A DNA stretch of 64,000 nt, from NCBI GenBank assembly GCA_032622095.1, contig CP136066.1:62714609-62778608 (forward strand), in the 5' to 3' direction. The notes under the pieces were generated by a model, which worked only from the letters and a program-made list of their open reading frames with translations, was not told the origin of the DNA and did no database searches. The translations under genes and the position numbers were made by a program. This DNA is from Siphonodentalium dalli. Lineage: Eukaryota; Mollusca; Scaphopoda; Gadilida; Siphonodentaliidae. Below, piece after piece: positions 35,963 through 47,484 of this stretch. Every line of letters begins with the position of its first letter. The stretch's first letter is position 1.

Positions 35963-36160
35963 GTCGCGGCCATATTGAACCCATAGAGCCCCGTTCCGTT
36001 GTTTAGTGCTACAGCCTACATGTCAAAGTTCTGGAGTAGCATTCCATATACGTATCTTTTGAATATTAATTAATTCCATTTATGGAATGCTACTCCAGAA
36101 CTTTAACTTGTAGCACTAAAACAACGGAACTGGGCTGGATGGATCCAATATGGCCACGAC
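35963..36160. repeat. Inverted repeat at the 3' end of the LINE
   Basis: The arms (35963-36046 and 36079-36160) share GGCCATATTG, CGTTCCGTTGTTT.AGTGCTAC and AAAGTTCTGGAGTAGCATTC in inverse orientation, at roughly 80-85% identity, with a 32-bp spacer. The right arm belongs to the minus-strand LINE near the end of its coding remnant. The left arm is an inverted duplicate of that 3' segment. Confidence 0.7.
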
Positions 36161-37750
36161 TCAGTGACAAGCGTTATTGCAGTGGGGATAATATCTGAAT
36201 TAGTAATTGCAGAGAGTATATAATTGTTGGATTCATTCACACGTTCCCAGAAACCAAACACAAACTTTCTCCTTAGCATATCAATTGTCATCACACAGTC
36301 AGAAACAAACATTCCACTCGCACTACGTCTTCTATCATAACCCATACATAGTCTATATGCGTTATTGTAGCATACTTTCAGTGTAGTTAAAGTTTTTTTC
36401 TTTTGAATAACACCCACATATGAGAGCAATATAGTGGGGTGATGTATCGTTGAAAGAGGAACGATTTCACCTGATGTGAGCAGTTAGAAAACCTCCTCAT
36501 TAAAGTGTTCACTCTCAAACAAACTGCCCGATATTGACGTTCAAGATCACCATCGTCAGATAAATCGCTGTTAATGACATGTCCCAGATATTTAACCGAA
36601 TCCACAAATCTGAGTTCTTTCTCAACGAGGAAGTTTGGGGAAAGTACTTTTAGGTATACTTCTTGGAATGAAGGTCATGGCTACCGTCTTTGTTGGATTA
36701 AATATCAGGTTGAGTCTGTCAGCTTCACAAGCACATATGTCTAAGAGCTGACGCATTCCAGAAAGTGAAGGTGCTATAAGACACAAGTCGTCTGCATATG
36801 CCAGACGATTCACGAGTTTGGGACCAATCATACAACCAATGTTTGTCTTATTGAGTTTATGACTTAGCTCGTCCAGGTACACGTTGAATAGAGAGGGACT
36901 TAGTATACTCCCTTCTCTGACACCACTTGTTGGATGGAATGAGGAAGAAATGACATCTCCCCAACGAATCTGAAACAGCTGCTTATCAAACCAAATTGAG
37001 AGAAGTTTGATGAATGTATCAGGAACACCTCGCCGGACAAGAGTTTCAAACAACACTTTGTGGTCGACCCGATCAAAAGCCTTGCTGTCGTCCATGAAGC
37101 AAACGAACACTGGTGTATTCTTTGAGTTGTAATACCTAATACATTCTTTTAGTGAAAAAATGCACATGTCTGTAGAATATTTTGGCTTAAATCCAAATTG
37201 GTTGTCGACCGTTACTAATTGATCCGAGCAGTAATTATAAATTAGTTTCTCGAGTATTTTAGAAAATACACAGGAAAGTGCGATTGGTCGATAATTGTCT
37301 CAGTCAGAGCATTTTTTGACTTATCCTTCACCACTGCTACGATTGTCACTTCAAGCATTTTTTCTGGGAGATGTCCTTGTTTTATCATCGCATTGAAGAT
37401 CACCACTATGTGTTTCCATATAGCTCCATCACAAAACTTTAAATGTTCCGGTTAATGCCATCAGGGCCTCCCGATTTTATCATTTGTAAAGTACCCATTA
37501 CTGCCTGAACATCACTTTCTGAGAAGAACACTAGTTTATCATTAATGAAACCTGCAATTGCGTAGCTGTTATACGAGTCTTGATTATTATTGGGTGTCGG
37601 TTGATAACACATGTTTCTCCATAACTCACCGAATTGTTTATGTTCATAGTCATGTACAATCTGGTCCGCTATAAATTGATCCGAGTTGGCCTTACATGTA
37701 CGGAGAGAGCTCTTGAATTTGGAGCGACTGTTTCTCATTGAGTCATACAC
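36103..37750 (-). pseudogene. LINE reverse transcriptase and C-terminal region
   Basis: 37750-37439 holds the pre-RT segment ending MIKSGGPDGINRNI. 37167-36622 (181 codons) carries the RT core: FMDDSKAFDRVDHKVLFETL (motif A), SGVREGSILSPSLFNVYLDE (motif B) and RLAYADDLCLIAPS (motif C, catalytic YADD). 36605-36387 and 36429-36103 supply the thumb and C-terminal part (VKYLGHVINSDLSDDGD, LKVCYNNAYRLCMGY). The A, B and C catalytic motifs are intact in sequence, but the frame is interrupted between 37439 and 37167 and again after 36622. No RNase H was seen. Confidence 0.9.
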
Positions 37751-37960
37751 ATAGCCATGTCGTGGTTTGCCGTGGTTTATCCAAGCTAGAAAACATTTCT
37801 AGCATCACTGTTCAGATTCTTGATGTGGGAATTCCATCCCGGAATTTGACGAGTGTAAGACGTGGCATTATATCGCATTCCCATGCATTGCTCCGCCGAG
37901 TATTTTAGAGCAAACAGAATACTGTTGTATATACCGTCTATATCATCAGGGGTAACATGA

Positions 37961-38720
37961 TCAGTTTCCTAAATATTGGATGTTGATATGATTCAAGATA
38001 TCACAGCTCATCTGTTTGTAGTTGTCAGTTTGAGATTTAGTGGAATTTTTCCAGTTCACTTTGTTCACTGAAGACTCGGGTTGTGTATTAGTGGTTCGCA
38101 AGACGTCGGAGCATTCTATATCAATCAGCATCGGGGAGTGATCCGGGGTCATGTAGTCATGGCATATGTAAATTGAGGAAATAGCAGCATTGGCGTTCTC
38201 AGTACAGATGCAATGATCCAACCAGGAAACGGTACCGTGTGGTGCACTGAAGAATGTGAAAGAATTTGAGGTTATACCGAGGATGTTAACATCTTAAATA
38301 CAGAGCGAATGTCCACAGACCTTTCCAGTTCCATAATATTTCCACTTCTTTTGAGAGAATCTGCATTGTAATCACCAATAACGAAAACATTTGGTGTATC
38401 AGAATTTTCTATTATCGATCCCAACATTCCCAAGTAGTGACTGTACTCTTCTGTATTATCAGGAGTATCACAAGGCAGGTATACCCAGAGTATCAAGAAA
38501 CATTGTCACCGAGCGTAAATTTCAAACCAATAATTCTGGAATCACTGTATGTGATAAATTCATTCGACGTGAATACCTGTTTCCTCCACAGTATGGACGT
38601 CCTACAAAAATGTTTGTATCACTCTCTACAGAAGACATTCCTTCTGCCTCGAATTTAGGGTCAATAGATCGTAAAATAGGTAACTCGTGTTTCATCGGCC
38701 AGTGCTGTTGAAGTACAATG
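37961..38720 (-). pseudogene. LINE endonuclease domain (APE type)
   Basis: Read leftwards: ILQQHW and a GRPYCGG block (about 38710-38580); VYLPCDTPDNTEEYSHYLGM with VFVIGDYNADS (38496-38272), where the GDYNAD motif carries the conserved Asp/Asn; then MDHCICTENANAA and PDHSPMLIDIE (38221-37961), where PDHSPM is the conserved SDHxPL-type His motif. This domain nicks target DNA for target-primed reverse transcription. It is broken by frame changes. Confidence 0.8.
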
Positions 38721-38767
38721 TCAGATTTGAATATGTTGAATTCGGAGATGAAACATACATCACTATT

Positions 38768-39574
38768 TTATATGTAGACTTTTTGCAGTGTTTTAACGTC
38801 CTCTGCGTTCGTATCAGGTGCCAATCTTGATATGAAAACCGATCCTGGGATTCGGTTTTTTATTCCCTTCAAAGTGGTATCCGGTGAATTTCCTATTATA
38901 GGCGGTTTCATCTTTCTTCTATTTACTACTGTCTGAAATTCAGCGCTTTGGTGCGGATCAGCATCGGAAGTAGCATGTGCTGTAGGTTGGCTAAGCAAAG
39001 CTCAGGTATGGTGGAACCACTCTTGGAGGAGATGGTTCTCGCCTTTCATAATAGTTCGATGGTGATACTTCTCGAGGACACATGTACTGATTTTGTTGAG
39101 CATCATATACAGGTTGCTGCTGACCACTCGAAGCCCGCATACCTTTGGGTTGCGATCTCTTGGAGTCGTTAGAAGAGTACCTGTGCGGTTGGTCTTGTTT
39201 CTCATAATTCAACACCTCTTTTACTCTTCGTTGTAACAATCTCTCGTTTTCTCTTGCATGTTATATTGGAATGCTTTACCAACTTCTTTCACTATATATG
39301 ATTTGACGCCTGAAATTATATCACGTTTGAGTTTCTCAAGCACATCGCAGCCATCATTGTTATCACTACTGCCAGTTTTGAAAACAGTCTCTAATGTATT
39401 GACTTTCGCCTTCATTTTGCTTATTACGCGGAGGAGGTTCGATATATCCACATGATCTGTCAATGGGCGGTAACTTTGAAAGATCCAATGCAACAAATAT
39501 CGGTAGATATTCAAGGTCTGTTTCATGCAAGAGCATAACCGATATTTAACATAATTTTGAGACATAAACAGCAA
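38768..39574 (-). pseudogene. LINE ORF1-like region
   Basis: Three overlapping remnants. 39574-39221 contains a coiled-coil-like stretch (NLLRVISKMKAKVNTLETVF). 39239-38991 is Gln/Pro/Ser-rich. 38998-38768 contains PPIIGNSPDTTLKGIKNRIP followed by GSVFISRLAPDTNAEDV. The last resembles the RRM-like module of ORF1 proteins, and coiled coil plus nucleic-acid-binding module is the expected ORF1 plan. Frameshifts separate the pieces. Confidence 0.6.
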
Positions 39575-39599
39575 AATCTTAGCACCGTCAGAGCGAGTT

Positions 39600-40673
39600 T
39601 CAGCTGTTTTCTTTGTATCGCACAGAAGTGAGGCAAATGCTCTTTATTCAGCCATATAACAGACTACGATTGAGCCCCCTTTACTGTTGACAAGTTTAAC
39701 TTTTCAACCTACCTCAGGGTTTAGATCCATAGATAAAAATCCCAATTCTTGGGATATATATTCCCTTGCCCCGAAACCTCCCATCTGTTGATGGGTTCCA
39801 ACCCATTTTTCACTTAATATGGCTAAATATTCCCCAACTATTATAAGTGGCAAATTCGGGTTTATATCTGACTAAAAGCACCTTTATGACATTCCAGGAC
39901 ACAGGGTTTAAAAACACACTTTACACCGAATATTGGTTGGAAAAGTTAACTAACGTAAGTGTACATTTGAGCTATCATACCATTCTTCAGCTTTGAATAG
40001 TGTTCCTGGCTAATCTATTACTGACGATACATTTTGGTATCCAAAATGTTTAATGAACATGGACAACGAACTACAGTACTAGGATATTGGTTTTGTCTTG
40101 ATAGGGTTAAATGTTTTACCGCCGGTCATATTTCGCGTACAAGTGTAGTTTTGAATAGAGCTTTGATTATCTAATCATGTTCTGACCTCAGTGCATGGTC
40201 ACCCTGTTCTCTGTAATTCATAATCACGATCAACTCAGCACGCCTTTTACGCTTTCGTCGCGATCGATATTGGCCTACTTTCGATCACTCCGATTTTGGT
40301 CGCCGACAAGGGCGTTGGTCTATTCTTCAGCATCGAATAAAGAGTGTTCCTGGCTAATCTATTCCGGACAAGTATCGGTATCGGTATGGTTAATATATTC
40401 CTAATATGGTAAAAATTGTGAGCGTGAAAAACTCTTGAAACGTGATGACTTTTAACATGTTTTTCTTTCTAAGTACCGGTATCGTTATGTAATCATGTAG
40501 ATATGGATTTCATGTATTAACCTACTTTTCATATATCATGTGAACACAATTTGAAGGCAATGGCTCCTTGAGGCCAAATCGCCTCAACATATTAAAAATG
40601 CCGCCAATCGCGTCAGGACGGTCATTGTATAAACATAGCACATCGTCGTCGCTATAGGCAGGGTCTCGTCCAG
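39600..40673. other. No gene recognised
   Basis: AT-rich spacer between the LINE and the 17.6 kb unit. GTGTTCCTGGCTAATCTATT is repeated directly at about 40002 and 40345. The ORF at 40195-40404 has no family motif. Confidence 0.5.
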
Positions 40674-40681
40674 GTTGAAAC

Positions 40682-40780
40682 CACAAAATACTTAAAACCA
40701 AATCGGCCGGTCGCCGACGTCCCTGGCCTTGAGTCTTGACGCACGCGAAATCGCATCGACTTCCGCCGCATCCCGCGGAT
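40682..40780 (+). repeat. Left terminal inverted repeat of the 17.6 kb unit
   Basis: About 98 bp. It contains CAAATCGGCCGGTCGCCGAC and TTGACGCACGCGAAAT and ends with GCATCCCGCGG. It is strikingly rich in CpG against an AT-rich, CpG-poor background. It matches the right repeat with about eight differences. Confidence 0.8.
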
Positions 40781-41984
40781 ATTTCGAATAGCCTCGAATT
40801 GTCGAAACTACGAAAGCTTATTTTTATTGATCTTGAAGATAATTTCTTTCGTTGCGGTAAAGATATTTAGCGGTCTAGATGGGCCATTATTGCGGTTGAA
40901 ATTTCTGAATTAGTTGTATTAATTTAATAGCGCCATTAATTCAAGAAATAATGCTCCTTTATTACTTTAATCAATGTTTGTTTATTTAAATTCTTCTCTG
41001 GAGTTCTCAATCCGATTCATGATTCATCAACGATCATTCGATCAATGAATCATTGAATTGAGAATATAAATTATGATACAAAAACAAATGACGATTGCTC
41101 TCTTTAAAGTTGTAGTCCTTCCTCAATCAGTGTATCGTGCAAATACTGTGCAAATATGTTGTTGTCCTCCGCTAACAGTTATTGAATTGAGTTAACTGAA
41201 TCAATCATTGTTTATTGACTAATTAAGTCAGATCTCTTTTGAAATTGAATACCAACAGAATAAGACGTCCCTGTGTTGGCTGTAGAGGACAAATACGATT
41301 GATATCTAGCCTCTGGATAGTCTGGACAGCAGGCTAAACATCCCCTGTAACTTAGTGTAAGGCTGTATCATGGTACTGCTTATTTTGGGTATCTATAATT
41401 ATTGTATTTCACTCCAAAATGACTGCTGTTGATATAAAACCAGTTCAATGTCTGACAGATATAAAATCAATATTGAAAATCAGACAATGACTAAAACAGC
41501 TTCTCTTGGTTCTTATAGGGTTAAACATATATTACCTTGGGAAATGATCCAATTATTTCACCCCTGTAGTTATTATTTAATTTTTAGTACCCCCCATTCT
41601 ATTAGTCCACCCCTATGTTTATTCAAATGGATCCCCATAGTGTTTAAATTTTAACTAAAGGAACATATGTTGACACTGACAATACAATACAAAATTACTA
41701 AAAACAACATCTGCAAGCCACCCCAACAACTGCAGAAGCAAATTAAAAATAAAGCCCAGGGGCCATGAGGGGCCTTGCTATTATCCACTGAGTAGCTTAT
41801 TAAGTAAAGTATCCCATTCAGAACACCATCTGCTCTAATATATAGCATTATTTGACCCATTAAGGTATAATCACTCTTTATGATCACAGCTACTAGTACT
41901 GAGCTAGGTGCTTGAAGTTAAACTGTGCATCACCCTATTATGAATCAGTGAATCAATGCCTGAACTGGGGCTTCAAATTTGATC

Positions 41985-42285
41985 ATGTTTAAATCAGAAT
42001 AAGAACATATGAGTTTGTACAGCATTATATAATAATAATATGCTACTAAACTAATGGCAAAATTATTCAAATTATAAAGCCCCCACCCCACCAAACAAAT
42101 TGAAAATAAAGACCCCTTGAAATTATCCACAAAAGTAAGTAAAGAGGTACATATACCAACTATCAGAACACAACCTATTTAAATCAGAATAAGAATAAGA
42201 ACATATGAATTTGTTCAGCATTAAATAGTAATAATATGCTACCAAACTAATGGCAAAATGACTCAAATTATAAAGACCCCCCACC
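41985..42285. repeat. Two diverged direct repeats
   Basis: About 41985-42085 and 42178-42285 share AAATCAGAATAAGAACATAT and ATATGCTAC.AAACTAATGGC. Noncoding. They lie just upstream of the transposase-like frame. Confidence 0.65.
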
Positions 42286-43746
42286 TATGTATATACTACA
42301 GAGACTGCACAACTGGTTAATTTCACAAGAAAATCACTCCACCGCACGTAGAAACCACAGACCCTCAAAACTGACAAGGTGCCTAACACATTTATTTTCA
42401 ATTCTGACAATAGACAGGGTGAAATGTTTTGAACAACATCAGTGTGATGCATTGTACATATACTACTAGTACTTCTCTTATTTTCTCTTACAGTTTTGTA
42501 AGGACAGAATATTAGTATGATACAAGTAGCTCGGGTATATATTTATTACCTGTGACTGTTTAATGTTCATTAACTTGTGTGCGGGTAGGTATGATGCTGT
42601 TCCTGTTTAGTTTCTGTACACGTACATGTGCTTATTATTTTGCAGTATTCAAATAGTGCCTCAGCATTTTAAAGATCATGTTACATGTATTTTCATGTAT
42701 TTATCTAATTACTCTTCAGGAATAATTGTGGAGAGTGATGGCAAGTCGGTCTGAAGAAATTCCTTCTGAACATGCTGGGGCAATGCAAAATTTGACAGCA
42801 CTTGGGTATCCAGATGGACAAAGAGAAGAAGTTTCATTGAGTGATGATACGATTTCATCCAGAAATAAGGATAAGCTATCCATACCGGATAGAGTCAACA
42901 TCCATTTGGCTGCTAAACCTGAACTAAGAGTAAGAAATAGAAAAATAACTCTTTCACTTCAAGTCAAATTTAGCAGAGAAAGAATAACAAGACAATTTCC
43001 TTGCACAGAACAGGGAAAAGAAGACAGCAGCACCGACATTGGTCAACCAGTTTCTGATATCTGATGAATGTGAACACAATATAGTAAGTGCTAGATCTGC
43101 GTTGGATGAAACTTAACTGTAATGTCGCTTTGAGCCGTGATAACGATAGTTGTGATATTGAAGATCTATGTTTTACAGCACCAACAGTTTATCACATAAA
43201 ACAGAAGAAATCAATACAAGTAGAAATTGATCTAAAAAATGGCAGACGACTAAGTACATATTCAAGTGCACTGAAGCTTGAAAAGGAGACGAAGATGCCA
43301 TTTTGAAAGTGATAAATTTCCTTGGTAATATAATTCCATGGATAAAACAGCAATTGTGACAGCCTGAGGAATGGGTTGATGAAGGAACCTTGAATGTAGG
43401 TCCACCCACAAAACAATATTTTGACAAGCTGACATTTGACATTACGAACAGTTTCTTGATGGCTAAACACATTGAACCTTCATATCATGATGAATGTGGT
43501 GCCATGAAAGTAGCTGTAACAGAAAGGCAAGGCTGGGGTAGGACCCATAGACTGGATGATTGTTATGGTCATAAACATGCTCCTGAAGACAACACAAATA
43601 AACCGGCAGTTACTTTGATACAGTGTGCATCAAAATCTTTAGAATGCAGAACTAAATGTCACACTCTCATAACTTGCTTACAACTGGAAAATGGCGCAAC
43701 TGAATGCCCTTTGTGTCAAATTTCTCTATGTGAGAATGACAGAGAA

Positions 43747-43857
43747 TGTGACCATTGTCACACAAGTCGAAGCCACAAGTGGGTTAATCAGGATGGAAAA
43801 AAAACAGTTTGCAATGCATGCTATATATATAAGATCAGAAGAGGAGTGGACAGGCCA
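43747..43857 (+). other. GATA-type zinc finger within the transposase frame
   Basis: 37 codons with the spacing C-x2-C-x17-C-x2-C: CDHCHTSRSHKWV, then CNACYIYKIRRGVDRP. The Trp after the second Cys and the CNAC.IY.....RP tail match the GATA family consensus (W and CNACGLY...RP). It is preceded by CPLCQISLC, perhaps part of a second metal-binding motif. GATA fingers bind DNA; here the likely role is recognising element termini, which is inference. Confidence 0.8.
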
Positions 43858-45666
43858 GAAACATTATTTACAGACACCACAAAGGGGAATATAATAAAAA
43901 TAGACGAACACTTGCAGTGTGGGTGGAAAATGAGACTCGTAATTGATGATGAAGACCTCACAAAATGTAGAGTATATGCAGGGAACAGCGACAACATCTT
44001 TCACCAGGCTTCCCCTACACAGATAATTAAAAGACCATCTCAATCAACAAGAGATACTTGGGACAAGCAACATCTTGCTTTCAAAGCAACTGCCAAGCAA
44101 CTTCTATCAGCAACAAATAACCATGACAAGCTCCTTGTGAAGAAATCAGGTAGCAAACCAGGACAACATTCTTTGAGGCAAATCAGTAACAGAATAGCAT
44201 ATGTTGACAGTCAGTCAGAATCAACATCAAATCACCTGATTTGCCAAATTCAGATTGGAGACTCACAGAACAAATACTTGAGTCAAATTCAGAATCAGCC
44301 ATGTTATTTCAGCGTGGAATGAAGTGGATTGAAAGAGAATATCACTTGGTTATTGCCAAAGAAGAATCTCTGAGTCATTTGAGGGAATTTGGCAGTGTTG
44401 TATTGGGCATTGATGTGAAATATGACTTTAATGCTTACAGATTCAGAACAGCCTTTCTCACATTCTGTGACAAGATGAATGCTGGTCGCGTTGCTGCTGC
44501 ATCAGTATCCAATTGTGATGACCAAAGCATCCATGCTACGACTACCCAGTTAGTATTGGCGAACATACCATGCAATGATATGAGCTGTTCACACCCGACA
44601 GAGATTTTCATATTCAATGACTCAAATGGATTCTTTAAAATAAAACCATGTGCATTCAAAGAACCACTGAAACCATTCATCCAACATGACAAGGATGGTG
44701 CCCTCCAAAATGGTGCATCCCACAATAACTTGAATTCAATTCTCTGCCATTTCCATGCAATTCAGGCTTTTCGGAAGCATTTAACTGAAGATGAAGACCT
44801 TCGCATCTTAACAAGGTCTCTCGAAACTGCCTTCAAATGTGTGATGAGATGTTGGAACGAGGATTCCCGTAAGTTTGTTGCCAGTCTAATGTTGACGTTC
44901 CTTATGACAGAAATACCTGTCGAGTTGTTACCTCAAGCTAAGAAGACGACAAGTCTGAATGACTATCTGAATAAATTCAGGATTTTGAGTTCTTGGGCAA
45001 TACCAATGACCGCTCAATGCCTCTATGCTATAGATGAATCGGAGCAGACTAATCCCTTGCTTCTAACTGACAACATTACTGAACGGAAATTCAGAGACGT
45101 GGATGAGACCTACTTTAACTGCAAACTGAACAAAAAACTATCCAAATTCACTGAAATTCTGTTGGGAAGTATTGTAGATGACGACATTACTGCCACTGAA
45201 CAGAACAACCAACTGGCACAATCTTGGAGAGACAGGAGATTCAGAAGAAAACATAGAGAAGAAGCTACATGCTCAAGAGGTTTGGAGATAATCAAAAATG
45301 AATTGATAATTGCATATGATGATAGCAATGGATGGGCAGTCATCAAAAGTCAGATGTCATCTAATTCTGTCAATAGTCATGAACTACCAGATTCCTTTGA
45401 CATAGATGAGGATGAACATGATTTTGACAATGACTGCTTCGATGATCTTTTGGAGGAAAGAGAACAATGTCCAATAATATCGAATGCTACAGATGATCAT
45501 GCATGTGATGTTGTTAGAAAGTGCAAAAGAGTTATTGGAAATCTTGATATTGCTGCATCAAGAATATACTTTGAATATATATTTATCACAGCTACCAAAT
45601 GGATTGAGAGAACATGTTGATTCAACTAATTATAATTGTCACATCGCAAGTTTGAAATTGGGTGTG

Positions 45667-45717
45667 TGCAGTTGCAATTCATTCATAATGAGAGGACAAC
45701 CATATTTCTGCAAGCAC
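45667..45717 (+). other. SWIM zinc finger within the transposase frame
   Basis: CSCNSFIMRGQPYFCKH fits the CxC-xn-CxH pattern of SWIM domains, which follow the catalytic core in many Mutator-like transposases. It is in a different frame (45484-45825) from the core that ends at 45620, so a frameshift separates them. Confidence 0.8.
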
Positions 45718-47047
45718 CTATATGCCTGCTTGGCAAAAAAAAAAAAAGAGAATATCTCGAATTCTGACAAATTGTTGACATCGTACACACTTTTCAGGAT
45801 TGAAGAGCGAGATGAAGCAAGATAAGAGATTGAAAAAGGAAGAAAACAGAACTTACCGTTTCAAATTATAAGTAAGCTAAAGGGGTTCTCTCATCTTGCC
45901 ACGCCGGCTGAGATTGGTGCTTCAAGTGAAGGGAAATTGTTGAGTATACTTCATGACAGCAGTCACCTCAACATAAGACTAGAGCCCGGAAGATTGGCAG
46001 AAAGACTGCCCCATAACTTGGCACCAAGAAGGCAACAAGGACCTGTCTCTGATCCAAATTATGATCTAGTGCGAGATGCAGAACATGGGCCTACTGATCC
46101 ATATCGCCCAGACGTCTCATTTCCTGACGAGCATCTGAGAGGCACGTGGGTAGGAAAAGAATTGGTGCTGCTAACAGGGGTATTACTTTCACTAAAATGA
46201 TAGAAAATTCAATCAAGCTGAATGAAAAAGTTAATCTGATAACACAATCAACCACTGGCTGCACCACAATCCAAGATTGTTCTGGTATAAAAGAAGTGTC
46301 AATGAAGAAAAATAAGAGAGTGGTCAATCAGGTAAATGAAGAAAATCCTTGTTCAGAGAAGCCTTTCATGTATGGAATGTGTATCCAACAAGGTGAAAAT
46401 CATTCTTAAGTTTGGAATATGAAATCCTGCTTATGAAGCATATATCAAATAAGCACTGCCTCAACTTGTTCTATTGTGCAATGTGCTTTTCCAATGGTAT
46501 TACCAGAGCTGGATTTCCTAACCGCAATCTACTGGAGCGCCACATGAGAAAGTACCACTCAAAACAGTCTACACAAGGCTACTGCCCAGAAACAAGACCA
46601 ACAATTCCAGAAGCATTAATAAACATTCAGAGGGAACCTACAGTCGCTATCAACCAGTCAGACTATCAATCCCACACTGAAGGGAGTTCCTCTCAAATGC
46701 AGAGTGCTAGGCAAGAATTGAGCAACGCCATTGGTGCAACAACAGGAGAAGAATTATTAGTCCTCTGCTCTAAGAACGACCAGGAATGCGAAATTTGGCC
46801 TAACGAAAATATGACGAGAGAGCAAGCAATACTGAAGACAGGACGCCCACAGACTTGATAAAATATACATGCCCAGTATGAAAATTGGACTGTTCGGCAA
46901 ACCGGAAATCAAAACAACAGTACTCAATTGGATGCGATATTTGCATGCACTGGTATCATTTGAAATGTGTCTATATCGAAAGCTCCGCCAGAGGATGAAT
47001 GGAAGTATATGGATTATTCTTGACTCGTCCAAAACTATTAAGCATTA

Positions 47048-47484
47048 GGGTAGATTAGATAACCACCATCTCGTGTAACCTGAGAAGGGTGGTATTATAG
47101 TAGGTCTAGGGTACCACCAACTCGTGTAACCAGAGAAGGGTGGTCTTAAATTAGGTCTAGGGTAGATCAGGTAACCACAAACTCGTGTAACCAGAGAAGG
47201 GTGGTCTTAAATTAGGTCTAGGGTACCACAAACTCGTGTAACCAGAGAAGGGTGGTCTTAAATTAGGTCTAGGGTAGATCAGCTAACCACCAACTCGTAT
47301 AACCAGAGAAGGGTGGTCTTAAATTAGGTCTAGGGTATATCAGGTAATAACCAACTCGCGTAACCAGAGAAGGGTGGTATTAAATTATGTCTAGGGTAGA
47401 TCAGGTAACCACCAGAGAAGGGTAGTCTTAAATTAGGTATAGGGTACCACCAACTCGTGTAACCCGAGAAGGGTGGTATCATAT
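47048..47484. repeat. Minisatellite, about 8 units of roughly 50-62 bp
   Basis: Eight copies of GAGAAGGGTGGT (with variants) alternate with ACCAACTCGTGTAACC and TTAAATTAGGTCTAGGGTA. Two unit lengths alternate according to whether TAGATCAGGTA is present. It begins within 20 bp of the end of the transposase remnant. Confidence 0.9.

Larger units (their letters stand above)
36103..39574 (-). mobile_element. LINE (CR1/Jockey-like non-LTR retrotransposon), decayed
   Basis: In minus-strand order it has an ORF1-like region (39574-38768), an APE-type endonuclease (about 38720-37961), a reverse transcriptase (about 37750-36622) and a C-terminal region (36605-36103). All parts are split by frameshifts or stops, so the copy is inactive. 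It is nearly full length, unlike the 5'-truncated fragment at 6150. The clade is a judgement from RT motifs; CR1, L2 or Jockey relatives are all possible. Confidence 0.85.
42738..47027 (+). pseudogene. Mutator-like transposase with GATA, SWIM, C2H2 and PHD fingers
   Basis: The frame begins after an acceptor (TTACTCTTCAG, to 42719) at ATG 42738. In order it shows: an N-terminal region (frames 42738-43064, 43088-43306 and 43360-44322); a CPLC...C region; a GATA-type finger at 43747-43857 (CDHC, W, CNACYIYK...RP); and a MULE core in frame 44241-45620, with GIDVKYDFNAYR (first Asp), HDKDGA then ILCHFHAIQAF (second Asp plus CxxH) and TDNITERKF (probable Glu). A SWIM finger CSC...CKH lies at 45667-45717. 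A C2H2 finger lies at 46475-46558 (C-x2-C-x18-H-x4-H). A PHD-like finger at about 46870-47020 (GCDICMHWYHLKCV) has one Cys codon changed to TGA. It would cut and paste DNA. Stops at 43357 and elsewhere plus several frameshifts make it inactive. The long coding length without introns inside the core fits a transposon gene. Confidence 0.8.

Noticed and set aside
44435-45346. Minus-strand ORFs within the transposase region
   Set aside because: Antisense shadows of the Mutator-like frame.
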